From contig DFXZ01000004.1 of assembly GCA_002381805.1 (NCBI GenBank), forward strand, positions 744,001-808,000: a DNA stretch of 64,000 nt, written 5' to 3'. The position numbers and the translations under genes were made by a program. The stretch is from Bdellovibrio sp. UBA4095 (GTDB taxonomy: Bacteria > Bdellovibrionota > Bdellovibrionia > Bdellovibrionales > Bdellovibrionaceae). Below the pieces are notes generated by a model. It ran no database searches and had not been told where the DNA came from. It saw only the letters and a list, made by a program, of their open reading frames with translations. How positions within the stretch are numbered: the stretch's first letter is position 1; every line of letters starts with the position of its first letter. Below, piece by piece: positions 33,856 to 42,781 of this stretch.

Positions 33856-35658
33856 TCAAAATGAAACGGAGATGTTCCACTCTGGTTGGGACTCGCGCAG
33901 TTTGCCTTCAAGTCGAAAGCTGATTTTGGAAGGAGAATAGGAGACTCCAAAGGAATGTTCAATAAGGCCTCTGCCTAACTGGAGATCCTGTAGAAGCTTG
34001 GCGGAATAGATCGACCTGAAGTTCCATAATCGACTCATGAAAAGTAGTTCTCCGCCGAGGAATGACTCAGGTCTCTCGGTAAGTGCATGGTTATCGGCCA
34101 CTGCTAACAGCGTTACTCTCGAGGCATCCAGAAGGGGAAGGTCATAGCTATAGCCGACCCCGAAGTGAAGATAAGGCAGCAGCTTTGGTTGGGTTCCGAG
34201 ATCGACCTTCCAGCTATAAGGCGCCTCAAACTGGGTGACGGGAACTGTGGAAAGGGACTGTAAAATCACGAGCTGATGCAAATCCAACCGAGGTGTTTCC
34301 GTAAAGTATCTGAACTCAGCGCTTAGGATTTCCAGATGAGAAAATGGGGAAAGTCCGCTGTCATCAGCTAGAATGTCATGGAAAGCCCTACGGTACTTAA
34401 ATCTTAAGTATGGCAACTCATCATTGGCGCCATAGCCAAGATAAAGAGCTTGCGAGTCAGGGCTTAGAAGCGGAGATTTGGAGCGTGGTAAAATGATGGG
34501 TTGTGTTTGTGAACCCAATTGGGCTCGAGCAACGGAGAGTCGATATTTTTCATTTTTTAGATCATTTCGATCACGGTAGCTTTTGACTGCGAGGTAGCTA
34601 AGTCCTGCTTCCAAGACCTCGGCCTGCTCTGAACTCGACAAATCAGAAAGTAAGTCCGGCTGATTGTTCTTAACTAGTTCATTAAGTTTACTTTTTTGAT
34701 GACGATTAAGACCAGCAAAACGCGTTCGCCATTCTGATTGAAGAGAAGGGCGAGTTTTCTCATCACTTAATAATCCATAAGAATTTAGAACCTTCACTGT
34801 ATCAAGCGGTATTGTGGCGCCGCGAAAGTGGTCGCTTAAAGGGATCGAGGGCTTTGCAACTTCGATAAGCTCTATGATCTGCTGAGAGCAATTGTCGCTT
34901 AGAAAAAAATAAGGAGCGAAGCTGCCTTCAAGCTCTAAAAGATGATTGATTATAAATTCAACCTCAAGCGGACTTAGCGCAAGTTTATACTCCCAAAGGC
35001 TACGACCTTCCAGATTCGAGTATTCTTGAATCTTTTGATGGTAGGGGAGCATTGAATAGGCTCCAGGATAAAAGCCAAATAAACCTTTCAAAGCATAAAG
35101 AGCCCCGCCATCTGTCCCAGTGATTGCGGCATAATTGACTCCGTAATCCAGAAGCTCGCGCTCTTTCTTATTCTTCGGATTGTGCACTCTTAGAAACGTA
35201 TGACCAAAACTTGAACCGGCACTGTTTAAATCGCTCGACGCAAAAATAATATAGAGCTCGGTCGCACCTAGCTGTTCTTTCCACTGATCTCGTTCGGAAC
35301 AGGTAGCTAATCGAGATTCGGGAATATTAAGAACGGCCTTTAGCCAAGTGGTTCTTGCTAAGTACCTGCACTGAGAGAAACGTTTTTGTGAGTCATCCGA
35401 GAAGAGCAGATCGATAGTTGCATTAAGTTCTGCCTCAGGATCTGTGTTTCCATCTGGAGCAATGAAGAAGTTTCCGCGCAAAGGTGATTCATATCCACCA
35501 AGCGGTTTGTGACGATAATGACCTAAGCGAAGCCACTGCGGCGATCGTGATACTTTTTTTGCTGCGGCGAGCTCTTTAAGTGAGTTGAGCGCAGTGTCCT
35601 GACTCCATCCCGCCGAGGGAGTCAGGATCATCAATACAAAGAGAAACCTAAGTACCAT
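33856..35658 (-). CDS. DUF4105 (Lnb N-terminal-like) periplasmic/outer-membrane protein
   Basis: 600 residues. A signal peptide ends at about residue 19 (AGWSQ). The DUF4105 domain spans about 125-320 with the conserved NSAGSSFGHTFLRVHNP and FFLSDNCSQQIIEL. The C-terminal 220 residues have the alternating pattern of a beta-barrel or beta-rich domain and end in Phe (NISVSF), as many outer-membrane barrels do. The conserved His and Cys of DUF4105 could form a papain-like pair (inference). Its ATG overlaps the DUF3015 stop, so both are co-translated. Confidence 0.82.
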   Translation of the reverse strand: MVLRFLFVLMILTPSAGWSQDTALNSLKELAAAKKVSRSPQWLRLGHYRHKPLGGYESPLRGNFFIAPDGNTDPEAELNATIDLLFSDDSQKRFSQCRYLARTTWLKAVLNIPESRLATCSERDQWKEQLGATELYIIFASSDLNSAGSSFGHTFLRVHNPKNKKERELLDYGVNYAAITGTDGGALYALKGLFGFYPGAYSMLPYHQKIQEYSNLEGRSLWEYKLALSPLEVEFIINHLLELEGSFAPYFFLSDNCSQQIIELIEVAKPSIPLSDHFRGATIPLDTVKVLNSYGLLSDEKTRPSLQSEWRTRFAGLNRHQKSKLNELVKNNQPDLLSDLSSSEQAEVLEAGLSYLAVKSYRDRNDLKNEKYRLSVARAQLGSQTQPIILPRSKSPLLSPDSQALYLGYGANDELPYLRFKYRRAFHDILADDSGLSPFSHLEILSAEFRYFTETPRLDLHQLVILQSLSTVPVTQFEAPYSWKVDLGTQPKLLPYLHFGVGYSYDLPLLDASRVTLLAVADNHALTERPESFLGGELLFMSRLWNFRSIYSAKLLQDLQLGRGLIEHSFGVSYSPSKISFRLEGKLRESQPEWNISVSF

Positions 35659-36127
35659 GGCAAAGTTGTGCTAGGTCACTTTGCTGAGAAAGTTCACGGT
35701 TCAAATTTTGGACAAGTTCGGTGGCCGTTGTTTCAGCTGAAGGAATAATTTTTGAGTAAGAAGCTTGTGTAAAAGATCCGAAGGTTTTCATTGCTGCGGA
35801 ATTCTGACAGCCCTTCATTTGCGCTAAAGTAGCTAGCTTTTCACCATGCCCCTGAGCCATTTCACGAGAGAGGTCTTCTTGGTTCACTTCGACGAAATAT
35901 TGAACTTCTTGATCAGTCATTACCAATCCGCGAGAAGAACAGTTTGAGGTGCCGGAAGTAATCCCCAAAGGTTGAGTGAAAAAGAAAGAGTTTGTTGTCA
36001 TAGCCAAAAGCTGCAGACCTTTTGAATTCTTCTGGATAATCATGCTACCGAGACCGCAACCAGCATCTCCGGCCGCATATGCTTGAGCACTACCTAAAAA
36101 AAGAGCGATAAGAAGCAATTTCTTCAT
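35648..36127 (-). CDS. DUF3015 small secreted protein
   Basis: 159 residues from the ATG at 36127, which has GGAGG six bases upstream. The signal peptide ends AQAYA, and the mature protein starts AGDAGCGLGSMI, with GTSNCSSRG, the DUF3015 pattern. Four Cys in the mature form could give two disulfides. Family function is unknown. The gene overlaps the DUF4105 gene by 11 nt; from memory the two families tend to occur side by side, implying joint action. A TGACGTATTTA element (36159-36169) lies 32 nt before its start. Confidence 0.83.
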   Translation of the reverse strand: MKKLLLIALFLGSAQAYAAGDAGCGLGSMIIQKNSKGLQLLAMTTNSFFFTQPLGITSGTSNCSSRGLVMTDQEVQYFVEVNQEDLSREMAQGHGEKLATLAQMKGCQNSAAMKTFGSFTQASYSKIIPSAETTATELVQNLNRELSQQSDLAQLCHGT

Positions 36128-36209
36128 GAAAACCTCCATAAATGTTTACTAAAGTCTGACGTATTTATTGAGGGCAGGCAAAGCCTATTGGGTAAACGGT
36201 CGTGAATAA

Positions 36210-36238
36210 CAAAAAGCCCGCTTGATGCGGGCTTTTTG
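36210..36238. terminator. Intrinsic terminator of the cyclophilin gene
   Basis: CAAAAAGCCCGC, loop TTGAT, GCGGGCTTTTTG is a 12-bp perfect stem with A and T tracts, 27 nt after the stop of the cyclophilin gene. It also insulates the DUF3015 promoter. Confidence 0.85.
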
Positions 36239-36265
36239 TGTTTAATGAAATAGTAGTTATATTAT

Positions 36266-36994
36266 TTACTTAACAATCTTTACTTGATTGATAACCACGG
36301 CTTCTGCTGGGCGATCCATTGAACCAGTTTTAGTGTTCTCAATAGCGTGAACAACATCCATACCTTCTACAACCTCACCGAAAACAGTGTGACGGCCATC
36401 AAGCCAAGGAGTTGCGACAGTTGTTACGAAGAACTGTGAACCATTTGTATTTGGTCCAGCATTTGCCATTGAAAGCATTCCAGGTTTGTCATGTTTTGGC
36501 GCTCCCGCAGGGAACTCATCTTCAAAGCGGTAACCTGGTCCACCAGTGCCTGTTCCAAGTGGGCAACCACCTTGAATCATGAAATCTTTAATAACACGGT
36601 GGAAAGTGAGTCCATCGTAAAATGGCTTTTTAACTTGCTTGCCAGTTTTTGGATCAGTCCACTCTTTAGTGCCTTCAGCAAGACCTACGAAATTTTCGAC
36701 AGCTTTCGGAGCTTTTTCAGCTAAAAGTTTTACTTTGAAATTTCCTCTGTTTGTTTCAAATAGTGCGAACATCTCTTTACCCTTCTTTGAAGCCTTTGCT
36801 TCATCTTTTTTGCCGGCTTTATTCTTTTTGGTTTCTTTTTTCGCGTCAGCTTCTTTTGCTTTGTTTTCTTGCTGGGCAGTCTTTCCAGTCTCAGTCGCTG
36901 GAGATTTAGCGTCAGCGCGGAAGCTGAAGGCTGCTAAAATGAAGGCGCAAAAATAGATCCAAAACACCTTTTTAATGGTGATATTCTTAGTCAT
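36266..36994 (-). CDS. Periplasmic cyclophilin-type peptidyl-prolyl isomerase
   Basis: 242 residues. An N-terminal signal or anchor (about 8-29) is followed by a Lys/Glu/Ala-rich linker (about 30-75), then the cyclophilin domain (76-242): FHRVIKDFMIQGGCP, GTGGPGYRFEDEF, GMLSMANAGPNTNGSQFFVTT and WLDGRHTVFGEVVEGMD. The catalytic Arg in FHRV is present. It speeds folding of exported proteins at proline bonds. The long charged linker is unusual for the family. It lies 24 nt after glnE and may be the last gene of the tol operon. Confidence 0.9.
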   Translation of the reverse strand: MTKNITIKKVFWIYFCAFILAAFSFRADAKSPATETGKTAQQENKAKEADAKKETKKNKAGKKDEAKASKKGKEMFALFETNRGNFKVKLLAEKAPKAVENFVGLAEGTKEWTDPKTGKQVKKPFYDGLTFHRVIKDFMIQGGCPLGTGTGGPGYRFEDEFPAGAPKHDKPGMLSMANAGPNTNGSQFFVTTVATPWLDGRHTVFGEVVEGMDVVHAIENTKTGSMDRPAEAVVINQVKIVK

Positions 36995-37018
36995 GTTTTC
37001 TCCCTAATTCATCCACTA

Positions 37019-39304
37019 TTAGTGAGGGCCTCTGCGAGGGTCAAGTTCCTTCAAACTTGTAAGGTTTCCCTTAAAGATGTTCGAAATCTCGGACAGCAGT
37101 GACTCTGGAGGGATCTGAAGCGCCACGGTAAGAGCTTGAAATGATTCGCTATTTTCCTTCACTTCAAAGAGAGCCTCTGACGCAACAAGCTGAAGCATCT
37201 GTTCGATTTGACGCAGGCGAGCATAATTCTGGCGAAGATATGCGGCTTGAGTTGGCAGTGAGGAAAAAAATGCTTCGATATTTGTTCCATTCGGGAGGAT
37301 CTTTTCGGCTAATAAATAGGCTTGAACAGCCAGTTCGATATCGACCAACCCGCCCTCACTAAACTTAAGATTTAAGTGAGGCTTGCTGGGTTGTTGCAGC
37401 TTCAGTCGAATGTTCTCGAGATCGCGAAGTTCTTTTCCGCTAAGTCCTGCTCTTACACAAACCTCAGCCAAAGAAGGTCCTTCTTCGCCGATCCATCTTG
37501 CTTTAAGGTAAGCTTGTCTTTCCCATGGAAGGGCCTCGTGACTGAGGTAGTCTATAAGATCGCTCTGAGTGATCAACATAGGTCCACCTTTGCCGGAAGG
37601 GCGAAGCCTCATGTCGATTGAATAGATATTTCCGCCGCGATGAGGTTCGGTCATACGCGAGATAAAACGCTTTGCTATTTTAAAGTCATTCTCTGTGGGT
37701 TCATCGTTTACCACAAAAATAAAATCAAGATCCGATCTGAAGCCAAGCTCAGCGCCGCCCCATTTTCCAAGAGCCAGAATTCTAATTGATGATGGAAAAT
37801 CTTTCTTTAGCGCCAAAAGAATCTTTTCCGCAATCTCATCTGCAGTGGCTGTCAGATTGTAGAGCAATCTTGGCAGGCTTTTGTTTTCAAGATAGTCACT
37901 TCCATTAATAACCTGAGAAAGAAGTTTTTTTTCGGCAAGCTCCTCTAGGAGCTGCCCGATGTCTGCGGAGTATGCATTTTGGACCCGGTAGACGAAGCTA
38001 TCTAAAAGCTCAGGCCGATTAATTAAAATTCGAGAGAGGTATGGAGAGTGTCCGAAAAGCCAGGCAAGTTTCTGTAGCAAAATTTTTTCGCGCAGAAGAA
38101 GCGAAAAGAAAGAAGCTTTTGCTCGGATGCTGTGAATGAAGTCTTTCAAAAGCAGCAGCCCTTTGCGAGTATCGCCTTGTTGAGCCTTAAGACTATGCAG
38201 GAATTGGTAGAGTACGGCCCTTCGAGCAATTTCGTCGCGAGCCTTATTCGGCGACAAAACTTCTTGAGCCATGATTTCTTTCCAGAGCTCACTTTGTTCA
38301 AGATCTTCTTCAGAAGAGTCAATTTCAGGCGCCTCTCCTAACAATGTCATTACGATCTGATCACACTTTTGCATATCGCTCTTCAAGTGATCGATCAGTT
38401 TAATTATAAAGTCAGGATGCTGGTCTTCTAATTTTATAAGATGAGTTTGCTCGTCATGAAGGGCTTGGACATAGTTTTCGAGGCAGCGTAAATTCCAGTA
38501 GTGACTGACTAAAAAATCAGCTTCACCTTCGGGTAGCAACTTTTTTCGTTCAAGGATCGACAAAGCCTCGTCTGTCCCTGAGATTTGCAGTTCTTTGTCT
38601 TTTCCCCCATGAACGACCTGCAAAGCGTGGGTAAAAAGTTCGACGTCGCGGATGCCGCCGACCCCCAGCTTTAAATCAATTACTTTGTCGTGGTCTGCGC
38701 GGTCCCAATAGTGATCTTGAATTTTAGATCGCAAATGTTTGAGATCTTCAAACAGCGTAAAGTCCAAGTGACGACGAAAAGAAAAATGTCTTGAGAACTG
38801 CAGAACCTCTTGGATAATTGTCTCGCTACCGCACAATCCCCGCAGACGCACAAAAGCAAGGCGTTCCCAGGTTTCACCATAATTTCCGTAATAGTCCTTA
38901 AATTGCTCAACGGTGGGAATAAGCGCTCCCTGGCGACCTCCGGGGCGAAGATCGAAATCCACCCTGAAGACAAAGCCAAGCGGGCTGCGCTCGTGCAAAA
39001 GCTTTTGAAACTTTCTAAGGCTACCAAGAGACTCGACTGTTGATTCCTGGCTAACAAGCAAAAGGTCGACGTCAGAGCTCAGATTCAGCTCTCGCGAGCC
39101 CAGCTTGCCAAAAGCAAAAAGGGCAATGTCTTGCCCTAGAAAACAGTCTTCGAATGCTTTTTTTAATAGCTCGTCGGCAGCTTGGCTCCACTCGCGGCAA
39201 ATACTTTTGGGCAGAGCAGAGTTCGTCTTGGCGGCAAGAGCATAACGAGACCAAATCTCGTGACGCTCTTTTCGCAGCTGATCTTCAAGTGGATTACTAT
39301 TCAA
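37019..39304 (-). CDS. glnE: Bifunctional glutamine synthetase adenylyltransferase, short form
   Basis: 761 residues from a TTG start inside the tolB stop region (8-nt overlap). Two nucleotidyltransferase domains are intact: FGKLGSRELNLSSDVDLLLV (about 66-85) for de-adenylylation and GKWGGAELGFRSDLDFIFV (about 515) for adenylylation, each followed by R-L-R-P-type elements (VDFDLRPGGRQG and IDMRLRPSGKGG). It sets glutamine synthetase activity according to nitrogen status. E. coli GlnE is about 945 residues; here the N-terminal helical region before the first catalytic motif is nearly absent and the C-terminus is shortened. Confidence 0.92.
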   Translation of the reverse strand: MNSNPLEDQLRKERHEIWSRYALAAKTNSALPKSICREWSQAADELLKKAFEDCFLGQDIALFAFGKLGSRELNLSSDVDLLLVSQESTVESLGSLRKFQKLLHERSPLGFVFRVDFDLRPGGRQGALIPTVEQFKDYYGNYGETWERLAFVRLRGLCGSETIIQEVLQFSRHFSFRRHLDFTLFEDLKHLRSKIQDHYWDRADHDKVIDLKLGVGGIRDVELFTHALQVVHGGKDKELQISGTDEALSILERKKLLPEGEADFLVSHYWNLRCLENYVQALHDEQTHLIKLEDQHPDFIIKLIDHLKSDMQKCDQIVMTLLGEAPEIDSSEEDLEQSELWKEIMAQEVLSPNKARDEIARRAVLYQFLHSLKAQQGDTRKGLLLLKDFIHSIRAKASFFSLLLREKILLQKLAWLFGHSPYLSRILINRPELLDSFVYRVQNAYSADIGQLLEELAEKKLLSQVINGSDYLENKSLPRLLYNLTATADEIAEKILLALKKDFPSSIRILALGKWGGAELGFRSDLDFIFVVNDEPTENDFKIAKRFISRMTEPHRGGNIYSIDMRLRPSGKGGPMLITQSDLIDYLSHEALPWERQAYLKARWIGEEGPSLAEVCVRAGLSGKELRDLENIRLKLQQPSKPHLNLKFSEGGLVDIELAVQAYLLAEKILPNGTNIEAFFSSLPTQAAYLRQNYARLRQIEQMLQLVASEALFEVKENSESFQALTVALQIPPESLLSEISNIFKGNLTSLKELDPRRGPH

Positions 39305-40676
39305 TGTTTTGTGACCACTTTGGTTTGTAGTAGTTGTAGCTATCGTTTGTCACGCGGCGCTCTTCAGAGCCATCCACCGTAGAGATGAAGATCTGATTTT
39401 TCCCTGTGCGATTGCTGGTATAGATGACGAATCTTCCATCAGGAGAGAAAGATGGGTCTTCATTAGAGGCTGCTCTTCCATCAGGTCTCTTTGCTGAGGT
39501 CAATCGAATCATTCCAGTGCCATCAGCATTCATTACAAAGATGTCGAAGTTACCGGCACTTTGTCCCGAAAAGGCAATTTTTTTACCGTCCGGAGACCAT
39601 GAAGGTGACGAGTTGAAAACACCCGCAAAGGTGATTCTTTTGACGTTAGAACCATCAGAGTTGGCAGTATAAATCATAGGGCGACCAGCTCTGTCAGATG
39701 AATAGGCCAGTTTGCTGTCAGCCGAAACAGCCGGCTCAACATTCATGGCACCAGCAGGTCCGTTGGTCACCTTTGCGACAAGGCTGCCATCGGTCGACAT
39801 TTTGTAAATGTTCGGGCTGTTACCTTGAGAAATTGTTAAATAGATGTGGTTTCCATCTGGAGAAAATGCCGCTCCCGAATTAATTCCTTGGCGATACGAA
39901 ACCAGAGATCTTTTTCCGGTCGTCAAATCGTAGATGAGCATATCTGCATTGCGGAACTTGGAACCCACGCGCTTAACATATGAAGTATAAGCTACTTTTT
40001 TCCCGTCTGGGGACCATGCCGGAGAGATGGAAATACTGCGGTGGTTAGAGATTTGCGAAACATTTGCGCCATCCCAGTCCATAGTGAAGATTTCTTTGGC
40101 CTTTCCTCCGCTGCGATCGCTGGAGACAACTACGCGCGAAAGGAACATGCCCTCTTTTCCGGTGAGCGCTTTAAGTACATCATTAGAGAAAGTATGAGCA
40201 ATTCTGCGCGCACTCGAAATAGGCCCTTTGTACTTTTTGCCCATGACTAGGTTTGCTTTTGCGACATGATATACGTAAGTCTCGAATGTGATTTCGTTGC
40301 CTACGATAGAGAATCCGGCGCGAATCAGAAACTCGGCACCAATTGCGGACCAGCTTTGGAAATTGAAACCGTTGGGAGTCCCAGGCGCGGGCATGAGCGC
40401 TGTTTTGCTTGTATCTTCTAAGAAGGCACTTTGATTAATAAACTGAAAATAAGATGACACAGTAAGATCATTGGTAACTGTTTTGAACAACTCCGCTCCT
40501 ACAGACTGATATTTCGAAGCAGTCGTTGGAGATCCGAAATACTGAAGAGCGGGAAAAGCTAAAAGACTTTTCTTAGTACGTGCTTCGCCCAGCTTAATAT
40601 AGATGCCGTTTTCCTGGGCGAATCCAGTGCTAGAAAAAGCTAATACAGTTAAAAGTAACAAGAACAGTTTTTTCAT
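39297..40676 (-). CDS. tolB: Tol-Pal system periplasmic protein TolB
   Basis: 459 residues with AAGGAGAG before the ATG. A signal peptide ends near residue 20 (STGFAQ). The TolB N-terminal domain (about 25-170) is followed by a six-bladed beta-propeller with repeated SPAWSPDGKKVAYTS, AAFSPDGNHIYLT, SPSWSPDGKKIAFSG and DPSFSPDGRFVIYTS units. It binds Pal and the Tol complex to keep the outer membrane attached during division. pal itself is not next to it here; glnE is. Confidence 0.94.
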   Translation of the reverse strand: MKKLFLLLLTVLAFSSTGFAQENGIYIKLGEARTKKSLLAFPALQYFGSPTTASKYQSVGAELFKTVTNDLTVSSYFQFINQSAFLEDTSKTALMPAPGTPNGFNFQSWSAIGAEFLIRAGFSIVGNEITFETYVYHVAKANLVMGKKYKGPISSARRIAHTFSNDVLKALTGKEGMFLSRVVVSSDRSGGKAKEIFTMDWDGANVSQISNHRSISISPAWSPDGKKVAYTSYVKRVGSKFRNADMLIYDLTTGKRSLVSYRQGINSGAAFSPDGNHIYLTISQGNSPNIYKMSTDGSLVAKVTNGPAGAMNVEPAVSADSKLAYSSDRAGRPMIYTANSDGSNVKRITFAGVFNSSPSWSPDGKKIAFSGQSAGNFDIFVMNADGTGMIRLTSAKRPDGRAASNEDPSFSPDGRFVIYTSNRTGKNQIFISTVDGSEERRVTNDSYNYYKPKWSQNIE

Positions 40677-40686
40677 GAGGCTCTCC

Positions 40687-41490
40687 TTATTCAGGGAATC
40701 CTATCAAGATTCCTTCAACGGAAACAATCGCTATGAATTTTTCCGGAGGTGCCGGAAATGGAGCTGAGCGATCAATGGTTGCTAAAACTTCGTCATCATA
40801 ACTTGGATTACCGCTACTTTTTACTATTTTCCGACCGAGGATATTTCCCCGTGAATCGATGTACACACGAGCCTGTGCTTTAAAGTCTCTGCGCGCCAGC
40901 CACTCCGGTAGTGACCAATGCTGCTTAATATGACGATCAAGATCTGAAGCGAAGTTCTCGTGTTGTAGCTTTGCCAATCCTGTCAGAGATGAGCCAGGAG
41001 AGAGGATATTTCCCTTCACCTTCGCAGGCTCAGCAGCAGCGGCATTGGATGATTCGCTTGGCTTCGGTGTTGAGGCTTCCTGTTTTATTTTTTCCAACGC
41101 AGCCATGGCCTTAAGTTTATCAAGTGCATTTTTCTGCTGATTCTTGACCTTTTCCAGATTGACGCCATCATCCTTCGGGTTTTTCGGAGGCGGAGTTTTC
41201 TTAACGACTTTTTCCGGCGCCTTTTCCGATGGAGGGGTTTTTGGCTTTTTTTCTGGAGGTTGGGGTTTGGAATCTTGTTTAGCAGGCGGAGGAGGAAGTT
41301 CGTTGGTGATCTTGTCCGGAAGGGCTACCATATCTACCCGCACGGCCTGGCTAAAATCAATAGACTCTGCATCAAAGAAAACCGCCTTCAGTGTGAAGAA
41401 AGAAATGATGAGAGCGTGAATAGCGAAAGAGACCGCTATTCCGCTTGAGAGATTATCATTCTTTTCGGTTTCTTGATTAAGTTCGTTCAC
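40687..41490 (-). CDS. tolA: TolA/TonB-like energy-transducing protein
   Basis: 267 residues from a GTG start overlapping the tolR stop (GTGA). One membrane helix (about 17-40) is followed by a Pro/Lys-rich spacer (about 60-115), a short helical Lys-rich region, and a TonB/TolA C-terminal domain (about 175-262: IKQHWSLPEW, YIDSRGNILGRKIVKSSGNPSYDD and FPAPPEKF). It links the inner-membrane TolQR motor to the outer membrane. The helical domain II is much shorter than in E. coli TolA (421 residues). Confidence 0.9.
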   Translation of the reverse strand: MNELNQETEKNDNLSSGIAVSFAIHALIISFFTLKAVFFDAESIDFSQAVRVDMVALPDKITNELPPPPAKQDSKPQPPEKKPKTPPSEKAPEKVVKKTPPPKNPKDDGVNLEKVKNQQKNALDKLKAMAALEKIKQEASTPKPSESSNAAAAEPAKVKGNILSPGSSLTGLAKLQHENFASDLDRHIKQHWSLPEWLARRDFKAQARVYIDSRGNILGRKIVKSSGNPSYDDEVLATIDRSAPFPAPPEKFIAIVSVEGILIGFPE

Positions 41491-41906
41491 TGTTCTTTAG
41501 GGAGCGTAATCAGCCCGATGTTAAAAATCCCAGCAGCTCGAATTTCTGCCATAGCTTCAGCGACGAAGCCATAATCCACTTTTCTGTCCGCTTGGATATA
41601 GATCTGTTTATTTTTTCTCGTTTCGAATATTGCTTTAACTTTAGAGCGTAGATCACTCATCGCTACATTTTGCTTAGCGACGGTCATCTTTTGATTGGAG
41701 CTAATCACTAGCACGAAAGGTTCATCATTCAGCTCGACTCCAGACGACGATGTTTTTGGCAGATCCACTTCGATACCTTGTTGCATAAGCGGAGTGGTCA
41801 CCATGAACATAATCAATAGGACGAGCATGACATCCACTAGGGGTGTCACGTTGATTTCGCTCAGAGTTGCGCGACTTTTGCTGCCGCCACCGCTACTCAT
41901 TCCCAT
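41487..41906 (-). CDS. tolR: TolR/ExbD-type proton channel component
   Basis: 139 residues. LSEINVTPLVDVMLVLLIMFMVTTP contains the membrane helix with its conserved Asp (position about 25-27, needed for proton use), followed by EVDLPKTSS and the periplasmic ExbD domain. It works with TolQ as the motor for TolA. It follows tolQ by 2 nt and overlaps tolA. Confidence 0.93.
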   Translation of the reverse strand: MGMSSGGGSKSRATLSEINVTPLVDVMLVLLIMFMVTTPLMQQGIEVDLPKTSSSGVELNDEPFVLVISSNQKMTVAKQNVAMSDLRSKVKAIFETRKNKQIYIQADRKVDYGFVAEAMAEIRAAGIFNIGLITLPKEQ

Positions 41907-41908
41907 GC

Positions 41909-42649
41909 TTAGTTCCCCTGGAAGAAGTTTCTCTTCACAATGTTCAAGAAATCGGCATTAAAGTTATTAAGAACGATCTCTTGTTTTCGAATTCGAGAAA
42001 TAAAGTTGTTATAAAGAACCACTGCTGGAATCGCCGCGGCAAGTCCGATAGCAGTTGCGATCAGTGCTTCGGAAATACCTGGCGCAACCACCGCTAGGCT
42101 TGCGGAGCCCGTTTGGCCAATCTTTTGGAAGGAGCCCATGATTCCCCAGACTGTTCCAAATAAACCAATAAACGGCCCAGTACTTCCAGTCGTTGCCAAA
42201 ACAGTCAGTCGGCTTTCAAGAAGAGAGACTTCATTTTCGGTCGCTTTGCTTAATACGCGTTCCAAGTTGTCCAGACCTGACAACACGGGTTTGTCGCCTT
42301 CAGTCTTAGTGAGTAATGGTGACTCAGAGATTTTCTTCATTTCAAGATAAGCCGCTTTAAAGACTCGAGCGACGGAAGAGCTTTTATATTGATCGATGTC
42401 CTCAAATAGAGTGTCTAAAGAATTTACTTTCCAGAACTTATTTAAGAAGAGCTCATCGGCTTGTCTCATAGACTTGAAAGCCATGTATTTGGAATAGCCA
42501 ATCGCCCAGCAGAGAACTGAAAGCACGACAAGAATTAAAAGCGTCAGTTGTACGACAGGGCTCGCGTGCGCTATCGCATCTATTGCATTGGTATTAACTG
42601 AAACAGCGGGTGCCGCATTGGCGACGTTGATAAAGCTGAAAGGGGACAT
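41909..42649 (-). CDS. tolQ: TolQ/ExbB/MotA-type proton channel protein
   Basis: 246 residues with GGAGG seven bases before the ATG. An N-terminal helix (about 30-50) and the characteristic two-helix MotA/TolQ/ExbB domain (about 150-235: GSTGPFIGLFGTVWGIMGSF and EALIATAIGLAAAIPAVVLYN). It forms the inner-membrane ring of the Tol motor. It is the first gene of tolQ-tolR-tolA-tolB-glnE; a promoter lies at 42702-42730. Confidence 0.94.
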   Translation of the reverse strand: MSPFSFINVANAAPAVSVNTNAIDAIAHASPVVQLTLLILVVLSVLCWAIGYSKYMAFKSMRQADELFLNKFWKVNSLDTLFEDIDQYKSSSVARVFKAAYLEMKKISESPLLTKTEGDKPVLSGLDNLERVLSKATENEVSLLESRLTVLATTGSTGPFIGLFGTVWGIMGSFQKIGQTGSASLAVVAPGISEALIATAIGLAAAIPAVVLYNNFISRIRKQEIVLNNFNADFLNIVKRNFFQGN

Positions 42650-42701
42650 TTCTCGACCTCCGAAGCAGAACGCAAATTGGCTGCGTGAGCCTTAAGGTAA
42701 A

Positions 42702-42730
42702 ACGATATGCCCAAAAACAAATGAGTTCAA
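42702..42730 (-). promoter_or_regulatory. Candidate promoter of the tol operon
   Basis: On the minus strand TTGAAC (42730-42725) and TATCGT (42707-42702) are 17 nt apart, about 53 nt upstream of the tolQ ATG. -35 matches four of six positions and -10 four of six. Confidence 0.45.
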
Positions 42731-42732
42731 CC

Positions 42733-42762
42733 CAAACTCCAGGGCTAAGGTCTGGAAGTTTG
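42733..42762. other. Inverted repeat between the GDPD-like gene and the tol promoter
   Basis: CAAACTCCAG, nine-nt loop, CTGGAAGTTTG forms 10 pairs with one bulged A. It lies 20 nt past the GDPD-like stop and just upstream of the tol promoter. There is no T-run on the minus strand, so it may be a weak hairpin terminator or an operator. Confidence 0.4.
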
Positions 42763-42781
42763 AAAATAGCTCAGCGGTTTT

